A stretch of 9,587 nucleotides of DNA from positions 61,247 through 70,833 of the forward strand of contig DCFC01000011.1 of assembly GCA_002314325.1 (NCBI GenBank). The letters run 5' to 3'. Positions 1-5,977 of this stretch are shown piece after piece; the stretch's first letter is position 1; every line of letters begins with the position of its first letter. The DNA comes from Megamonas hypermegale (GTDB lineage Bacteria > Bacillota > Negativicutes > Selenomonadales > Selenomonadaceae). The notes under the pieces were generated by a model. The model was not told where the DNA came from and ran no database searches. It saw nothing but the letters and a program-made list of their open reading frames with translations. Both the position numbers and the translations under genes were made by a program.

Positions 1-64
1 CAAAGAAAAATTGCCCGGCGCAATATGAGAATAAATTAATAAATAGCTATCTTTAACATATATT

Positions 65-120
65 GTGCCGAATCAGCACTTTCTTTATTTCGAGGTCTTT
101 AACAAATAAAGAGCTCGGCA
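65..120 (+). other. Possible structured leader upstream of ispG
   Basis: Two nested inverted repeats are visible. The outer arms are TGCCGA at 66-71 and TCGGCA at 115-120. The inner arms are the perfect 9-bp pair TCTTTATTT at 82-90 and AAATAAAGA at 104-112. A competing short stem, GTGC (65-68) with GCAC (76-79), would exclude the outer one, so two alternative folds are possible. No U-run follows, so it is not an intrinsic terminator. It lies 32 bases before the ispG start. I do not recognise a known riboswitch class. A possible -10 (TATATT at 59-64) would start transcription near 71, which would remove part of the outer stem, so the fold may form only on readthrough RNA from an upstream gene. 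Confidence 0.3.
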
Positions 121-151
121 AATAGAAATATTAACTAAGGAAGTAATTTTT

Positions 152-1207
152 ATGATAAAAAGAAAACAAACTCGCCAAATTTCCATCGGCAATGTGAAAA
201 TCGGCGGCGGTGCGCCGATTTCAGTGCAGTCAATGACGAATACGAAAACAACGGATACGGCAGCGACTGTGGCGCAGATTAAAGCACTGGAAAAAGCCGG
301 CTGCGATATTGTGCGTCTTGCCGTGCCGGATATGGCGGCGGCGGAAAATATCGCCAATATCAAAAAACAGGTAAATGTCCCGCTCGTTGCCGATATTCAT
401 TTTGACTACAGACTGGCGCTTAAAGCGATTGAACAGGGCATTGACGCTCTGCGCATAAATCCGGGCAATATCGGCGATGAAGACAGGGTAAAAGCCGTAG
501 TGGAAGCGGCGAAAACGAAGCATATCCCGATACGTATTGGTGTAAACGCCGGCTCACTCGACAAGAAACTGCTGGCAAAATACGGCAAGGTTACGGCGCA
601 GGCTCTGGTGGAAAGCGCCATGGAGCATGTGCGTATTCTGGAAAAACTGGATTTTCACGATATAAAAATTTCTCTAAAAGCGCATGATGTACCGCTTACA
701 CTGGATGCGTACCGTCTGATGAGTGAAACTGTCGATTATCCGCTTCATCTCGGCATCACCGAAGCAGGCACGGTCAACACCGGCATTATAAAATCGGCTG
801 TCGGCATCGGCGCGCTGTTGGCGGAAGGCATTGGCGATACATTCCGCATTTCGCTGACGGGCGACCCAGTAAATGAAGTCAAAGTCGCCAATGAGATTTT
901 AAAAGCACTGGGACTTAAAGAATACGGACCAACTCTCATCTCCTGCCCTACCTGCGGCCGCTGCAATATCGACTTACCAAGTATTGCCGCTCAGGTAGAA
1001 AAACGGTTGGAAAATGTGCAAAAACCGGTGAAGGTGGCTGTCATGGGCTGCGTGGTAAACGGACCGGGCGAAGCACGCGATGCGGATATCGGTATTGCCG
1101 GCGGAAAAGGCGAAGGACTGGTGTTCCGCAAAGGTGAAATCATCGGTAAAGTGCCGGAAGATAAGCTCATCGACGCTCTTTTTGCCGAACTGGATAAAAT
1201 CGTATAA
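152..1207 (+). CDS. ispG: 4-hydroxy-3-methylbut-2-enyl diphosphate synthase (IspG/GcpE)
   Basis: This is the cytoplasmic iron-sulfur enzyme of the methylerythritol phosphate pathway. It reductively converts methylerythritol cyclodiphosphate to HMBPP, the precursor of all isoprenoids. At 351 residues it has the usual length of the short bacterial form: an N-terminal TIM barrel (about 1-245) and a C-terminal Fe-S domain. The cluster ligands are visible as Cys268 and Cys271 in SCPTCGRC (264-271), Cys300 in [10 protein letters not shown] (299-308) and Glu307, with the same C-x6-E spacing as the E. coli enzyme. The N-terminal IGNVKIGG and [10 protein letters not shown] motifs are typical. The ATG start is supported by AAGGAAG at 137-143, 8 bases upstream. 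In related bacteria ispG often follows dxr and rseP. The window begins too late to test this, but the frame after 152 is complete. An intrinsic terminator follows directly. Confidence 0.97.
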   Translation: MIKRKQTRQISIGNVKIGGGAPISVQSMTNTKTTDTAATVAQIKALEKAGCDIVRLAVPDMAAAENIANIKKQVNVPLVADIHFDYRLALKAIEQGIDALRINPGNIGDEDRVKAVVEAAKTKHIPIRIGVNAGSLDKKLLAKYGKVTAQALVESAMEHVRILEKLDFHDIKISLKAHDVPLTLDAYRLMSETVDYPLHLGITEAGTVNTGIIKSAVGIGALLAEGIGDTFRISLTGDPVNEVKVANEILKALGLKEYGPTLISCPTCGRCNIDLPSIAAQVEKRLENVQKPVKVAVMGCVVNGPGEARDADIGIAGGKGEGLVFRKGEIIGKVPEDKLIDALFAELDKIV

Positions 1208-1212
1208 TAAAT

Positions 1213-1247
1213 AAAGCTGTGTATAAATTGATATGCACAGCTTTTTT
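1213..1247 (+). terminator. Intrinsic terminator of ispG
   Basis: The arms AAAGCTGTG (1213-1221) and CACAGCTTT (1236-1244) form a 9-bp stem, and the T-run at 1242-1247 overlaps the end of the second arm. It starts 6 bases after the ispG stop, so ispG is the last gene of its transcript. Confidence 0.88.
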
Positions 1248-1263
1248 CATACATAAATTTTAT

Positions 1264-1277
1264 TTGATTGTAATCAA
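1264..1277 (+). promoter_or_regulatory. FNR-type regulator binding site
   Basis: The site reads TTGAT-TGTA-ATCAA, an exact match to the textbook FNR consensus TTGAT-N4-ATCAA. The symmetry extends two bases each way (1262-1279, ATTTGATT-GT-AATCAAAT). It stands between the ispG terminator and a 42-residue reading frame. Its centre (1270.5) is 28 bases upstream of the centre of the TATAAT at 1296-1301. A classical class II FNR site would be about 32 bases away, so activation geometry is approximate and repression by overlap of the -35 region is equally possible. AT-rich DNA can produce such boxes by chance, but this one is perfect and well placed. Confidence 0.5.
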
Positions 1278-1295
1278 ATTTTTACATAAACATTT

Positions 1296-1301
1296 TATAA
1301 T
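1296..1301 (+). promoter_or_regulatory. -10 element of the small-ORF promoter
   Basis: This is a perfect TATAAT. The hexamer 17 bases upstream is ATCAAA (1273-1278), a poor -35 that overlaps the FNR-type box. A weak -35 with a bound activator in its place is the pattern expected of an activator-dependent promoter. Transcription would start near 1308, giving a leader of about 33 bases. Confidence 0.45.
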
Positions 1302-1340
1302 TTGAGTAGAATTTGTATCTGAAACGGAGGTAATGTATTG

Positions 1341-1469
1341 ATGACCAATATAACTGTCGGTGATGTTTTATTTTGGGATGAGAAAATTTTACGCTTAATC
1401 TTTTGCAAAAGTGCGGCGACAATTAGACGTTTTATTTTCGGCAGAAGAAAAAAACCGCCGGAATTGTAA
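1341..1469 (+). CDS. Small hypothetical protein, 42 residues
   Basis: The frame opens with ATG at 1341 and ends with TAA at 1467-1469. GGAGG at 1326-1330 lies 10 bases upstream. A TTG at 1338 directly before the ATG is in frame and only 7 bases from GGAGG, so the start could be one codon earlier. The protein begins MTNITVGDVLFWDEKILRLI and ends in a basic stretch (R30, R31, R36, R37, K38, K39) followed by PPEL. It has one cysteine (C23), no signal peptide and no clear membrane segment. I do not recognise a family. A perfect -10 and an FNR-type box stand upstream, while the 3' end doubles as the terminator of the convergent gene. The promoter and ribosome site argue for a real gene, but its size leaves doubt. 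Confidence 0.45.
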   Translation: MTNITVGDVLFWDEKILRLIFCKSAATIRRFIFGRRKKPPEL

Positions 1470-1480
1470 TCACAGCGGTT
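1446..1480 (-). terminator. Intrinsic terminator of the TtcA-like gene
   Basis: Read on the minus strand, AACCGC (1480-1475) pairs with GCGGTT (1458-1453) around a 16-base loop and is followed by a long T-run. The stop codon of the TtcA-like gene (1470-1472) lies inside the loop, so the terminator overlaps the end of that gene and the last codons of the small plus-strand frame. On the plus strand the same stem is followed by GATTTTT, so it could also end transcription of the small frame. Confidence 0.6.
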
Positions 1481-2255
1481 GATTTTTGAAAAATTTATAG
1501 TAGTACGGTTTCATTTCCTTGCGGCTTTTCGGTGCCGGCCATAAATCGCCGACTGAAGTTACGCGCATAGCGGCCGCCAAATGTTCGTACAGTTTCGGAT
1601 TATCTTTAGACAATGTTTCTATCAATTCCTTCGCTTTCTGCCGCATGGTATTGCCGTTAAACGGACACGGCGGCGCACACGGTTCCTGTCCGTGCAGAGA
1701 AAGTGCAGCGCGTATTTCTTCCTCGCGGAAATACAACAGCGGACGAATGACCGTGATATCGGAGCGGCTCAAATACGTCGACGGCAGGAACGTTTTCAGC
1801 TGACCGGAGTAAAATAAATTCATAAAAAATGTTTCTACGGCATCGTCATGATTGTGCGCATAGGCGACTTTATTGTAGCCGTGCTCTTTGGCGTAACCGT
1901 TTATCGCCCCGCGCCGGAAGAACGCACAGGAATAGCAGGCGTTTTTATTGTCCTGACTGGCAATCGTTTCAGCAATATTAACCGCATGAATATGATACGG
2001 TATATCCAGCCTGTCACAGAATTTCTGCATGGCTTCGCAGGAGAAATCTTTTGTAAACATAGGATTAATGGTAATAGCACCCAGAGAAAAATTTTTCTTC
2101 AGGGTGTTTTTTAATTCCGTCAGCGCATAGGCCATGAACAGGCTGTCCTTGCCGCCGGACAGACCGATTAGAATTCTGTCGTTATCTTCAATCAGCTGAA
2201 ATTCCACCACGGCGCGGATTAAACGGCTGAAATATTCTTTCGGTAATGGCTTCAT
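1470..2255 (-). CDS. TtcA/TilS-like PP-loop ATPase, probable tRNA thiolation enzyme
   Basis: This 261-residue protein belongs to the adenine-nucleotide alpha-hydrolase superfamily. The PP-loop SGGKDS is at 33-38. The CxxC pair C107/C110 in CYSCAFFRRG and the later C193/C197 in PCAPPCPFNG match the layout of TtcA, where three cysteines hold a [4Fe-4S] cluster needed for tRNA 2-thiolation. AHNHDDAVET (133-142) is the usual second nucleotide/tRNA motif. The family activates a tRNA base by adenylation and, in TtcA, swaps oxygen for sulfur at C32. Firmicute members are often annotated only as TtcA-like, and the true substrate is not known here. The ATG start has AAAGGA about 7 bases upstream. The gene stands alone, divergent from ppaC, with its own promoter and terminator. 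Lysidine synthase (TilS) is less likely because of the cysteine pattern. Confidence 0.82.
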   Translation of the reverse strand: MKPLPKEYFSRLIRAVVEFQLIEDNDRILIGLSGGKDSLFMAYALTELKNTLKKNFSLGAITINPMFTKDFSCEAMQKFCDRLDIPYHIHAVNIAETIASQDNKNACYSCAFFRRGAINGYAKEHGYNKVAYAHNHDDAVETFFMNLFYSGQLKTFLPSTYLSRSDITVIRPLLYFREEEIRAALSLHGQEPCAPPCPFNGNTMRQKAKELIETLSKDNPKLYEHLAAAMRVTSVGDLWPAPKSRKEMKPYYYKFFKNQPL

Positions 2256-2310
2256 AAAAAAATCCTTTCATCATGGAATAAATTAAATAAAAATCTACTT
2301 ATAGAATATG

Positions 2311-2339
2311 ATTATACAGAACCGGGCACGTTTTCGCAA
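2311..2339 (-). promoter_or_regulatory. Promoter of the TtcA-like gene
   Basis: On the minus strand TTGCGA (2339-2334) and TATAAT (2316-2311) are separated by 17 bases, a good vegetative promoter. The start of transcription would fall near 2305, giving a leader of about 50 bases. Confidence 0.6.
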
Positions 2340-2348
2340 TCGGAAAGC

Positions 2349-2377
2349 TTTTAAAATGCGGGCAATATTGATATAAT
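2349..2377 (+). promoter_or_regulatory. Probable ppaC promoter
   Basis: There is a perfect TATAAT at 2372-2377 with the weak -35 TTTTAA at 2349-2354, spaced 17 bases. Transcription would begin near 2384, which leaves a leader of about 30 bases before the ATG at 2414. It is back to back with the promoter of the TtcA-like gene. Confidence 0.5.
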
Positions 2378-2397
2378 AAAATTATATTTTGAGATAT

Positions 2398-2402
2398 GGA
2401 GG
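2398..2402 (+). promoter_or_regulatory. Ribosome binding site that fixes the ppaC start
   Basis: GGAGG at 2398-2402 overlaps the in-frame ATG at 2396, so that ATG cannot be the start. The next in-frame ATG at 2414 lies 11 bases after the site and gives the expected family N-terminus. Confidence 0.8.
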
Positions 2403-2413
2403 TTATTTTATCT

Positions 2414-4054
2414 ATGAGTACAAAAAATATTTATGTTATCGGTCATAGAAATCCTGATACGGACTCTATCTGCTCCGCTATCGCCTATGCTAATCTGAAA
2501 CGCACTATGGGCGCTGAAAATGTCGTAGCAGCTCGTGCCGGCAGCATTAATAAAGAAACGAAATACGCTCTTGATTATTTCAAGGCACAGGCTCCGCAGC
2601 TTGTAAGCGATATTTATCCGCGCGTAAGCGATATCGCCATCAATGTAACTGAAAAAGTGAAAACGACGGACAATCTCCGCACTTTGGGCATAGCTATGAA
2701 AGAAGCGGGCCTTCGTTCCGTGCCGGTCGTGGACGAAGACGACAACCTCGTCGGCATGGCCAGCGTCAGCGATTTGGCAAAAGCATATTTCCAGGAAATC
2801 ACGCTCGACAGCGTATCCGCTTCCGGTGCTTCCATCATTGACATTGAAAAAGTAATCGAAGCCGACGTACTGGTAAAAGGCGACGATACCGCCAAAATCA
2901 CCGGCGATATCAAAGTCATCGCCAGCTGTATTGAACGCGCCGCTTCGACTATCAAAGCGGGCGAAATCGTCATCATCGGCAACAGACCGGAAGATGCTTA
3001 CGACAAATGTATCGACCTGGGCGTTTCCTGCATGATTATCACGAGCGGCGCTGAAGTTTCCGCTGAAATCATCGCTAAAGCGCAGGCGAAAAATGTAATC
3101 GTGCTCACCACGGCATTCGACACGTACAGCACTGCCCGCCTCATCAGTCAGTGCGCTCCTGTTTCCAGCATTATGACGAAAAATGTCGTATCATTCAAAC
3201 CGACCGATATGATTAGCGATGTTAAAGGCATTTTGGAAACGAATGAATACCGCAACTATCCTGTTGTGGAAAACGGCAAACTCGTCGGCATCGTAAGCAA
3301 GGACAAATTCATGATGCCGGAAAAACAGGCCGTTATCCTGACGGACCATAACGAACTCGGTCAAGCTGTAGAAGGCATTGAATCGGGCAAAATCGTTGAA
3401 GTTATCGACCATCACCGTTTCGGCGGTCTTCAGACGAGCGACCCGATTTTCATCAATGTCCGTCCTGTCGGCTGCACCTGCACAATCGTTACGAACATGT
3501 ATCAGCAGTACGGCGTGGAAATTCCGCAGCAGATTGCCGGCCTTCTCATGTCCGCAATCATTTCCGATACAGTGCTGTTCAAATCCCCTACCTGCACGCA
3601 GGCAGATAAAGACGCTGTAGAATATCTGGCAAAAATCGCCGGTGTTGACTATAAAGAATACGGTCTTGCTATGCTGAAAGCCGGTGCCGATATAGGCGAT
3701 ATGACGCCTGCTGACATCGTTAAAAACGACTCCAAAGAATTCCAAATCGGCAATTATCCGATGCTCATCAGCCAGCTTTCCGTAATGGATACGGACCAGG
3801 TAATGGCTATGCAGGATGAAATTCTTGCCAATATGGCGCAGGTTTGCGAAAAAGAAGGCTATGCTATGTCCATCGTTATCGTAACGGATATCATCAATGA
3901 AGGCAGCTATCTGCTGTTTTCCGGCGAACCGAAAAACTTAATCGGCGAAGCGTTTAAACAGGATGCAAGCAAATCCGTTATGTATCTGCCGGGTGTAATG
4001 TCCCGTAAAAAACAGATTATACCGCCTCTTTCCGAAGCCGTAAAAAAACTCTAA
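2414..4054 (+). CDS. ppaC: Family II inorganic pyrophosphatase with CBS-DRTGG-CBS regulatory insert
   Basis: This enzyme hydrolyses pyrophosphate to phosphate in the cytoplasm and so drives biosynthetic reactions. It is a DHH-family, manganese- or cobalt-dependent enzyme. Metal and catalytic residues are visible: H11, D15 and D17 in GHRNPDTDS; D311 in TDHNE; D332-H333-H334 in IDHHRFGG; D385 in ISDTVLFKSP; and SRKKQ (530-534) in the C-terminal DHHA2 domain. Between the two parts of the catalytic domain lies a regulatory insert: CBS1 about 70-125, a DRTGG-like domain about 135-248, and CBS2 about 249-305. Characterised CBS-PPases are inhibited by AMP and ADP and activated by ATP and diadenosine polyphosphates, so this one probably senses energy charge. 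At 546 residues it is full length. An in-frame ATG at 2396 would add six residues but overlaps the ribosome site. Confidence 0.96.
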   Translation: MSTKNIYVIGHRNPDTDSICSAIAYANLKRTMGAENVVAARAGSINKETKYALDYFKAQAPQLVSDIYPRVSDIAINVTEKVKTTDNLRTLGIAMKEAGLRSVPVVDEDDNLVGMASVSDLAKAYFQEITLDSVSASGASIIDIEKVIEADVLVKGDDTAKITGDIKVIASCIERAASTIKAGEIVIIGNRPEDAYDKCIDLGVSCMIITSGAEVSAEIIAKAQAKNVIVLTTAFDTYSTARLISQCAPVSSIMTKNVVSFKPTDMISDVKGILETNEYRNYPVVENGKLVGIVSKDKFMMPEKQAVILTDHNELGQAVEGIESGKIVEVIDHHRFGGLQTSDPIFINVRPVGCTCTIVTNMYQQYGVEIPQQIAGLLMSAIISDTVLFKSPTCTQADKDAVEYLAKIAGVDYKEYGLAMLKAGADIGDMTPADIVKNDSKEFQIGNYPMLISQLSVMDTDQVMAMQDEILANMAQVCEKEGYAMSIVIVTDIINEGSYLLFSGEPKNLIGEAFKQDASKSVMYLPGVMSRKKQIIPPLSEAVKKL

Positions 4055-4057
4055 AAC

Positions 4058-4095
4058 AAAAAACTGCTACACAAATTAACGTGTAGCAGTTTTTT
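4058..4095. terminator. Bidirectional terminator between ppaC and lrgB
   Basis: Arms 4058-4072 (AAAAAACTGCTACAC) and 4081-4095 (GTGTAGCAGTTTTTT) form a 15-bp perfect stem with an 8-base loop. The T-run on the plus strand ends ppaC, and the A-run at its left gives a U-run for the minus-strand lrgB transcript. The genes converge here. Confidence 0.92.
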
Positions 4096-4117
4096 ATTTT
4101 CAACACAAAGTATAATA

Positions 4118-4813
4118 TTATAATAATGTAGCGTAAAATGATACGGCGACAACCGTTACAATTCCGGCAACGGCTATAGTCAGACTGCTGATGGCAGCTT
4201 CAATCGGTCCCATTTCAATCGCTTTTGCCGTTCCCATAGCGTGAGCGGAAGAGCCGATAGCTACGCCGCGCGCAATCGGTTCATTGATTTTAAACATCTT
4301 GCAGACAAATTCCGCCGTCATATTGCCGAATATGCCCGTTATGATGATGACAGCAACGGTGATGGTGACAATGCCGCCAAGTTCTTCAGAAATGCCGATG
4401 CCGATAGCCGTCGTGATGGATTTCGGCAGTATCGTAACGTATTCCGTATGTGAAAAATTAAAAATCACAGACAGCGCTAAAATGGAACTCATACTCGTAA
4501 TTACACCGGAGATAATGCCCGCCATGATGGCTTTCACATTCTTTTTGAGGATTTCCAGCTGTTCATACAACGGAACGGCAAGGCACATGGTGGCAGGCGT
4601 AAGCAGATAGCCGAGATATTTCGCGCCGTTATTGTATTCTTCGTAGTCAATATTGAAAAACAGCAGAAAAGCAATGATGATGGCTATGGAAATCAAAAGC
4701 GGATTGAATATCGCCAATTTTAATTTTTTCTTAATGCGCAAACCGATTTCATAAGCGACCAGACTTAAAATCAGACCGAACAATGCTGAGTTAAAAATCA
4801 AATCCTGTAACAT
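4118..4813 (-). CDS. lrgB: LrgB/CidB-family membrane protein
   Basis: This is a 231-residue polytopic inner-membrane protein of the LrgB family. Family signatures are clear: LLTPATMCLAVPLYEQ near 70-85, PKSITTAIGIGISEELGG near 130-147, and RGVAIGSSAHAMGTAKAIEMG followed by IEAAISS near 182-210. Several hydrophobic segments cover most of the length. LrgB works with the small LrgA protein. The pair was first described as holin/antiholin-like in staphylococci, and homologues in Bacillus and streptococci were later tied to pyruvate uptake. The start is set at ATG 4813, two bases after the lrgA stop, with GGGG 6 bases upstream. An in-frame TTG at 4837, inside lrgA, would add eight residues but has no matching ribosome site. 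The gene is last in the gntR-lrgA-lrgB operon. Confidence 0.92.
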   Translation of the reverse strand: MLQDLIFNSALFGLILSLVAYEIGLRIKKKLKLAIFNPLLISIAIIIAFLLFFNIDYEEYNNGAKYLGYLLTPATMCLAVPLYEQLEILKKNVKAIMAGIISGVITSMSSILALSVIFNFSHTEYVTILPKSITTAIGIGISEELGGIVTITVAVIIITGIFGNMTAEFVCKMFKINEPIARGVAIGSSAHAMGTAKAIEMGPIEAAISSLTIAVAGIVTVVAVSFYATLL

Positions 4814-4814
4814 A

Positions 4815-5174
4815 TTAAGCCCCTTTTCTTCTGTCAAAATTGATGATGAACTGCGTTATATGACCGGAAATAACCATAACGATGATTGTCGACAGGCTGA
4901 CAACGAGTGTGAGCGGCACAAGCAGCGAGCGGATTACATCCCATGTATTCAAGAGACCGACGGCTGCCGGAATGAACATGATAGGCATCGTTTCCAACAG
5001 AAATTTGCTGGCGTGCTTTACGGAAATAATCGGAATGATTTTGAGCTTTAATAACGTAAGCATCAGAATAAGCCCGTAAATGCTGGCGGGAATAGGCAGC
5101 GGAATGAGTTCCTTAATCGTTTCCACAATAAAAGTCAATGTCAATATGATACCGAATTGTTCAAGTAATTTCAT
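4815..5174 (-). CDS. lrgA: LrgA/CidA-family membrane protein
   Basis: This 119-residue protein has four predicted hydrophobic segments (about 6-22, 28-46, 60-80 and 84-106) and a short basic tail (DRRKGA). The motif PLPIPASIYGLILMLTLL matches the conserved LrgA/CidA region, and MPIMFIPAAVGLLN matches the third membrane segment. It forms a functional membrane unit with LrgB; no catalytic residues are expected. The ATG directly abuts the stop of the upstream GntR gene (TAA-ATG), with AGAGG inside that gene's end, so translation is probably coupled. The stop is two bases before the lrgB start. Size and order (A before B) are normal for the family. Confidence 0.9.
   Translation of the reverse strand: MKLLEQFGIILTLTFIVETIKELIPLPIPASIYGLILMLTLLKLKIIPIISVKHASKFLLETMPIMFIPAAVGLLNTWDVIRSLLVPLTLVVSLSTIIVMVISGHITQFIINFDRRKGA
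4820..4823 (-). promoter_or_regulatory. Ribosome binding site deciding the lrgB start
   Basis: On the minus strand AAAAGGGG followed by CTTAAT leads to ATG at 4813. The site lies within the last codons of lrgA, consistent with translational coupling. Confidence 0.7.
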
Positions 5175-5852
5175 TTAAAGAGCCTCTTTCCATTTACAGA
5201 TTTCTTTATCGACCAAATCGTAATGTTCGTTCACAGCCATGTAACCGGCTATTTCGTCGCGCTTTACGATACTGTCGATAATGCGTTTATGCGAATTGAT
5301 GATATTTGTCAGTGTTTCCCAGCTTGCCAGTTTAAACAGATTATCGATTAAATCCTGGCAGATTACGGAAAGCGCGTTCATTATGCTAATCATCAGTTTA
5401 TTGTTGGATATTCTCAGGATAATATCATGAAACAATTTGTCGTAATGACCCTGACGTTTTTTATTTTGCATTCTTTCCACTACTTTTTGCAGCAGGCGGA
5501 TATCGCGCGGCGTGCACTTATGAAAAATGTTGCGGAAGCATTCCAGCGCAATAGCGCGCCGAATTTGATTTATCTCCAGATAATTGGACTGCTCTAATAG
5601 CAGCATGAAATCGACTGTAGCGGAGATATTGCGGCTGATTTTATTCGACAGATAATTGCCGGACCCCTGGCGGCTCTCGACGAGCCCCATACTGCTCATG
5701 ATACGTATGGCATCGCGCACTGTATTGCGGCTGAGTGCCAAAGTTTCCGACAGATGACGTTCCGTCGGCAATTTATCGCCGATATTCAGTTTTCCTTGCA
5801 TGATGAGTGTCTTTATGTATTGCAGAACGGCAAAATATTCTCTGTTTTCCAC
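5175..5852 (-). CDS. GntR-family regulator, FadR subfamily (FCD domain)
   Basis: This 225-residue protein has an N-terminal winged helix-turn-helix (about 5-68; KLPTERHLSETLALSRNTVRDAIRIM holds the recognition helix, and the wing ends at QGSGNYL). The C-terminal all-helical FCD ligand domain spans about 80-222. The usual FCD metal-site residues are visible as D138-x3-H142, H188 and H210. This subfamily senses small carboxylates or acyl-CoA, for example pyruvate (PdhR), lactate (LldR) and glycolate (GlcC). The start is GTG at 5852 with AGAAGG 7 bases upstream. It is the first gene of an operon with lrgA and lrgB. A perfect palindrome with a FadR-type core lies just before it, so autoregulation and control of lrgAB are likely. 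The ligand is not known; pyruvate or lactate is an inference from the partner genes. Confidence 0.92.
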   Translation of the reverse strand: MENREYFAVLQYIKTLIMQGKLNIGDKLPTERHLSETLALSRNTVRDAIRIMSSMGLVESRQGSGNYLSNKISRNISATVDFMLLLEQSNYLEINQIRRAIALECFRNIFHKCTPRDIRLLQKVVERMQNKKRQGHYDKLFHDIILRISNNKLMISIMNALSVICQDLIDNLFKLASWETLTNIINSHKRIIDSIVKRDEIAGYMAVNEHYDLVDKEICKWKEAL

Positions 5853-5872
5853 TTCAAAACCTTCTCACTTCG

Positions 5873-5893
5873 ATAATTGGTAGTACCAATTAT
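5873..5893. promoter_or_regulatory. Operator of the GntR-lrgAB operon
   Basis: This is a perfect 21-bp palindrome: ATAATTGGTA at 5873-5882, a central G at 5883, and TACCAATTAT at 5884-5893. Its core is TGGT-AGT-ACCA, matching the TGGT-N3-ACCA operator type known for FadR, PdhR and LldR. It overlaps the last two bases of the -10 element and the likely transcription start, the position expected for a repressor. The adjacent gene encodes a FadR-type protein, its probable ligand. Confidence 0.85.
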
Positions 5894-5919
5894 TATACAT
5901 AGATTTAAAACAAAGTCAA
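5892..5919 (-). promoter_or_regulatory. Promoter of the GntR-lrgAB operon
   Basis: On the minus strand TTGACT (5919-5914) and a perfect TATAAT (5897-5892) are 16 bases apart. Transcription should start near 5886, inside the palindromic operator. Confidence 0.82.
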
Positions 5920-5929
5920 GCCGAACAAT

Positions 5930-5962
5930 AAAAAAAGCAATAGGAAATCAATCCTACTGCTT
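5930..5962 (-). terminator. Intrinsic terminator of the crp/fnr-type gene
   Basis: On the minus strand AAGCAGTAGGA (5962-5952) pairs with TCCTATTGCTT (5945-5935), with one G-T wobble and a 6-base loop, followed by a run of seven T. It closes the selD-crp transcript and insulates the GntR promoter just beyond. Confidence 0.87.
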
Positions 5963-5977
5963 CTTATCTTAAAATTT

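Noticed and set aside
10..24. ATTGC/GCAAT hairpin followed on the minus strand by TTTTTC, terminator-like
   Set aside because: Only 5 bp, and no minus-strand gene ends here.
1..60. Short plus-strand frames open from the left edge (one ending at 26-28, one at 37-39, one at 54-56) that could be the tail of an upstream gene such as rseP
   Set aside because: Too few residues to recognise any family, and no codon bias can be judged.
1434..1472. Possible selenocysteine readthrough of the TGA stop of the TtcA-like gene, suggested by the selenium genes nearby
   Set aside because: The TGA lies in a terminator loop, the extension would be about 12 codons, and the protein is already full length.
2396..2413. 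Upstream ATG adding MEVILS to ppaC
   Set aside because: It overlaps the GGAGG site, and the family N-terminus begins at the ATG at 2414.
3191..3745. 184-residue open frame antisense to ppaC
   Set aside because: A shadow of a strongly conserved gene; no ribosome site and no recognisable domain.
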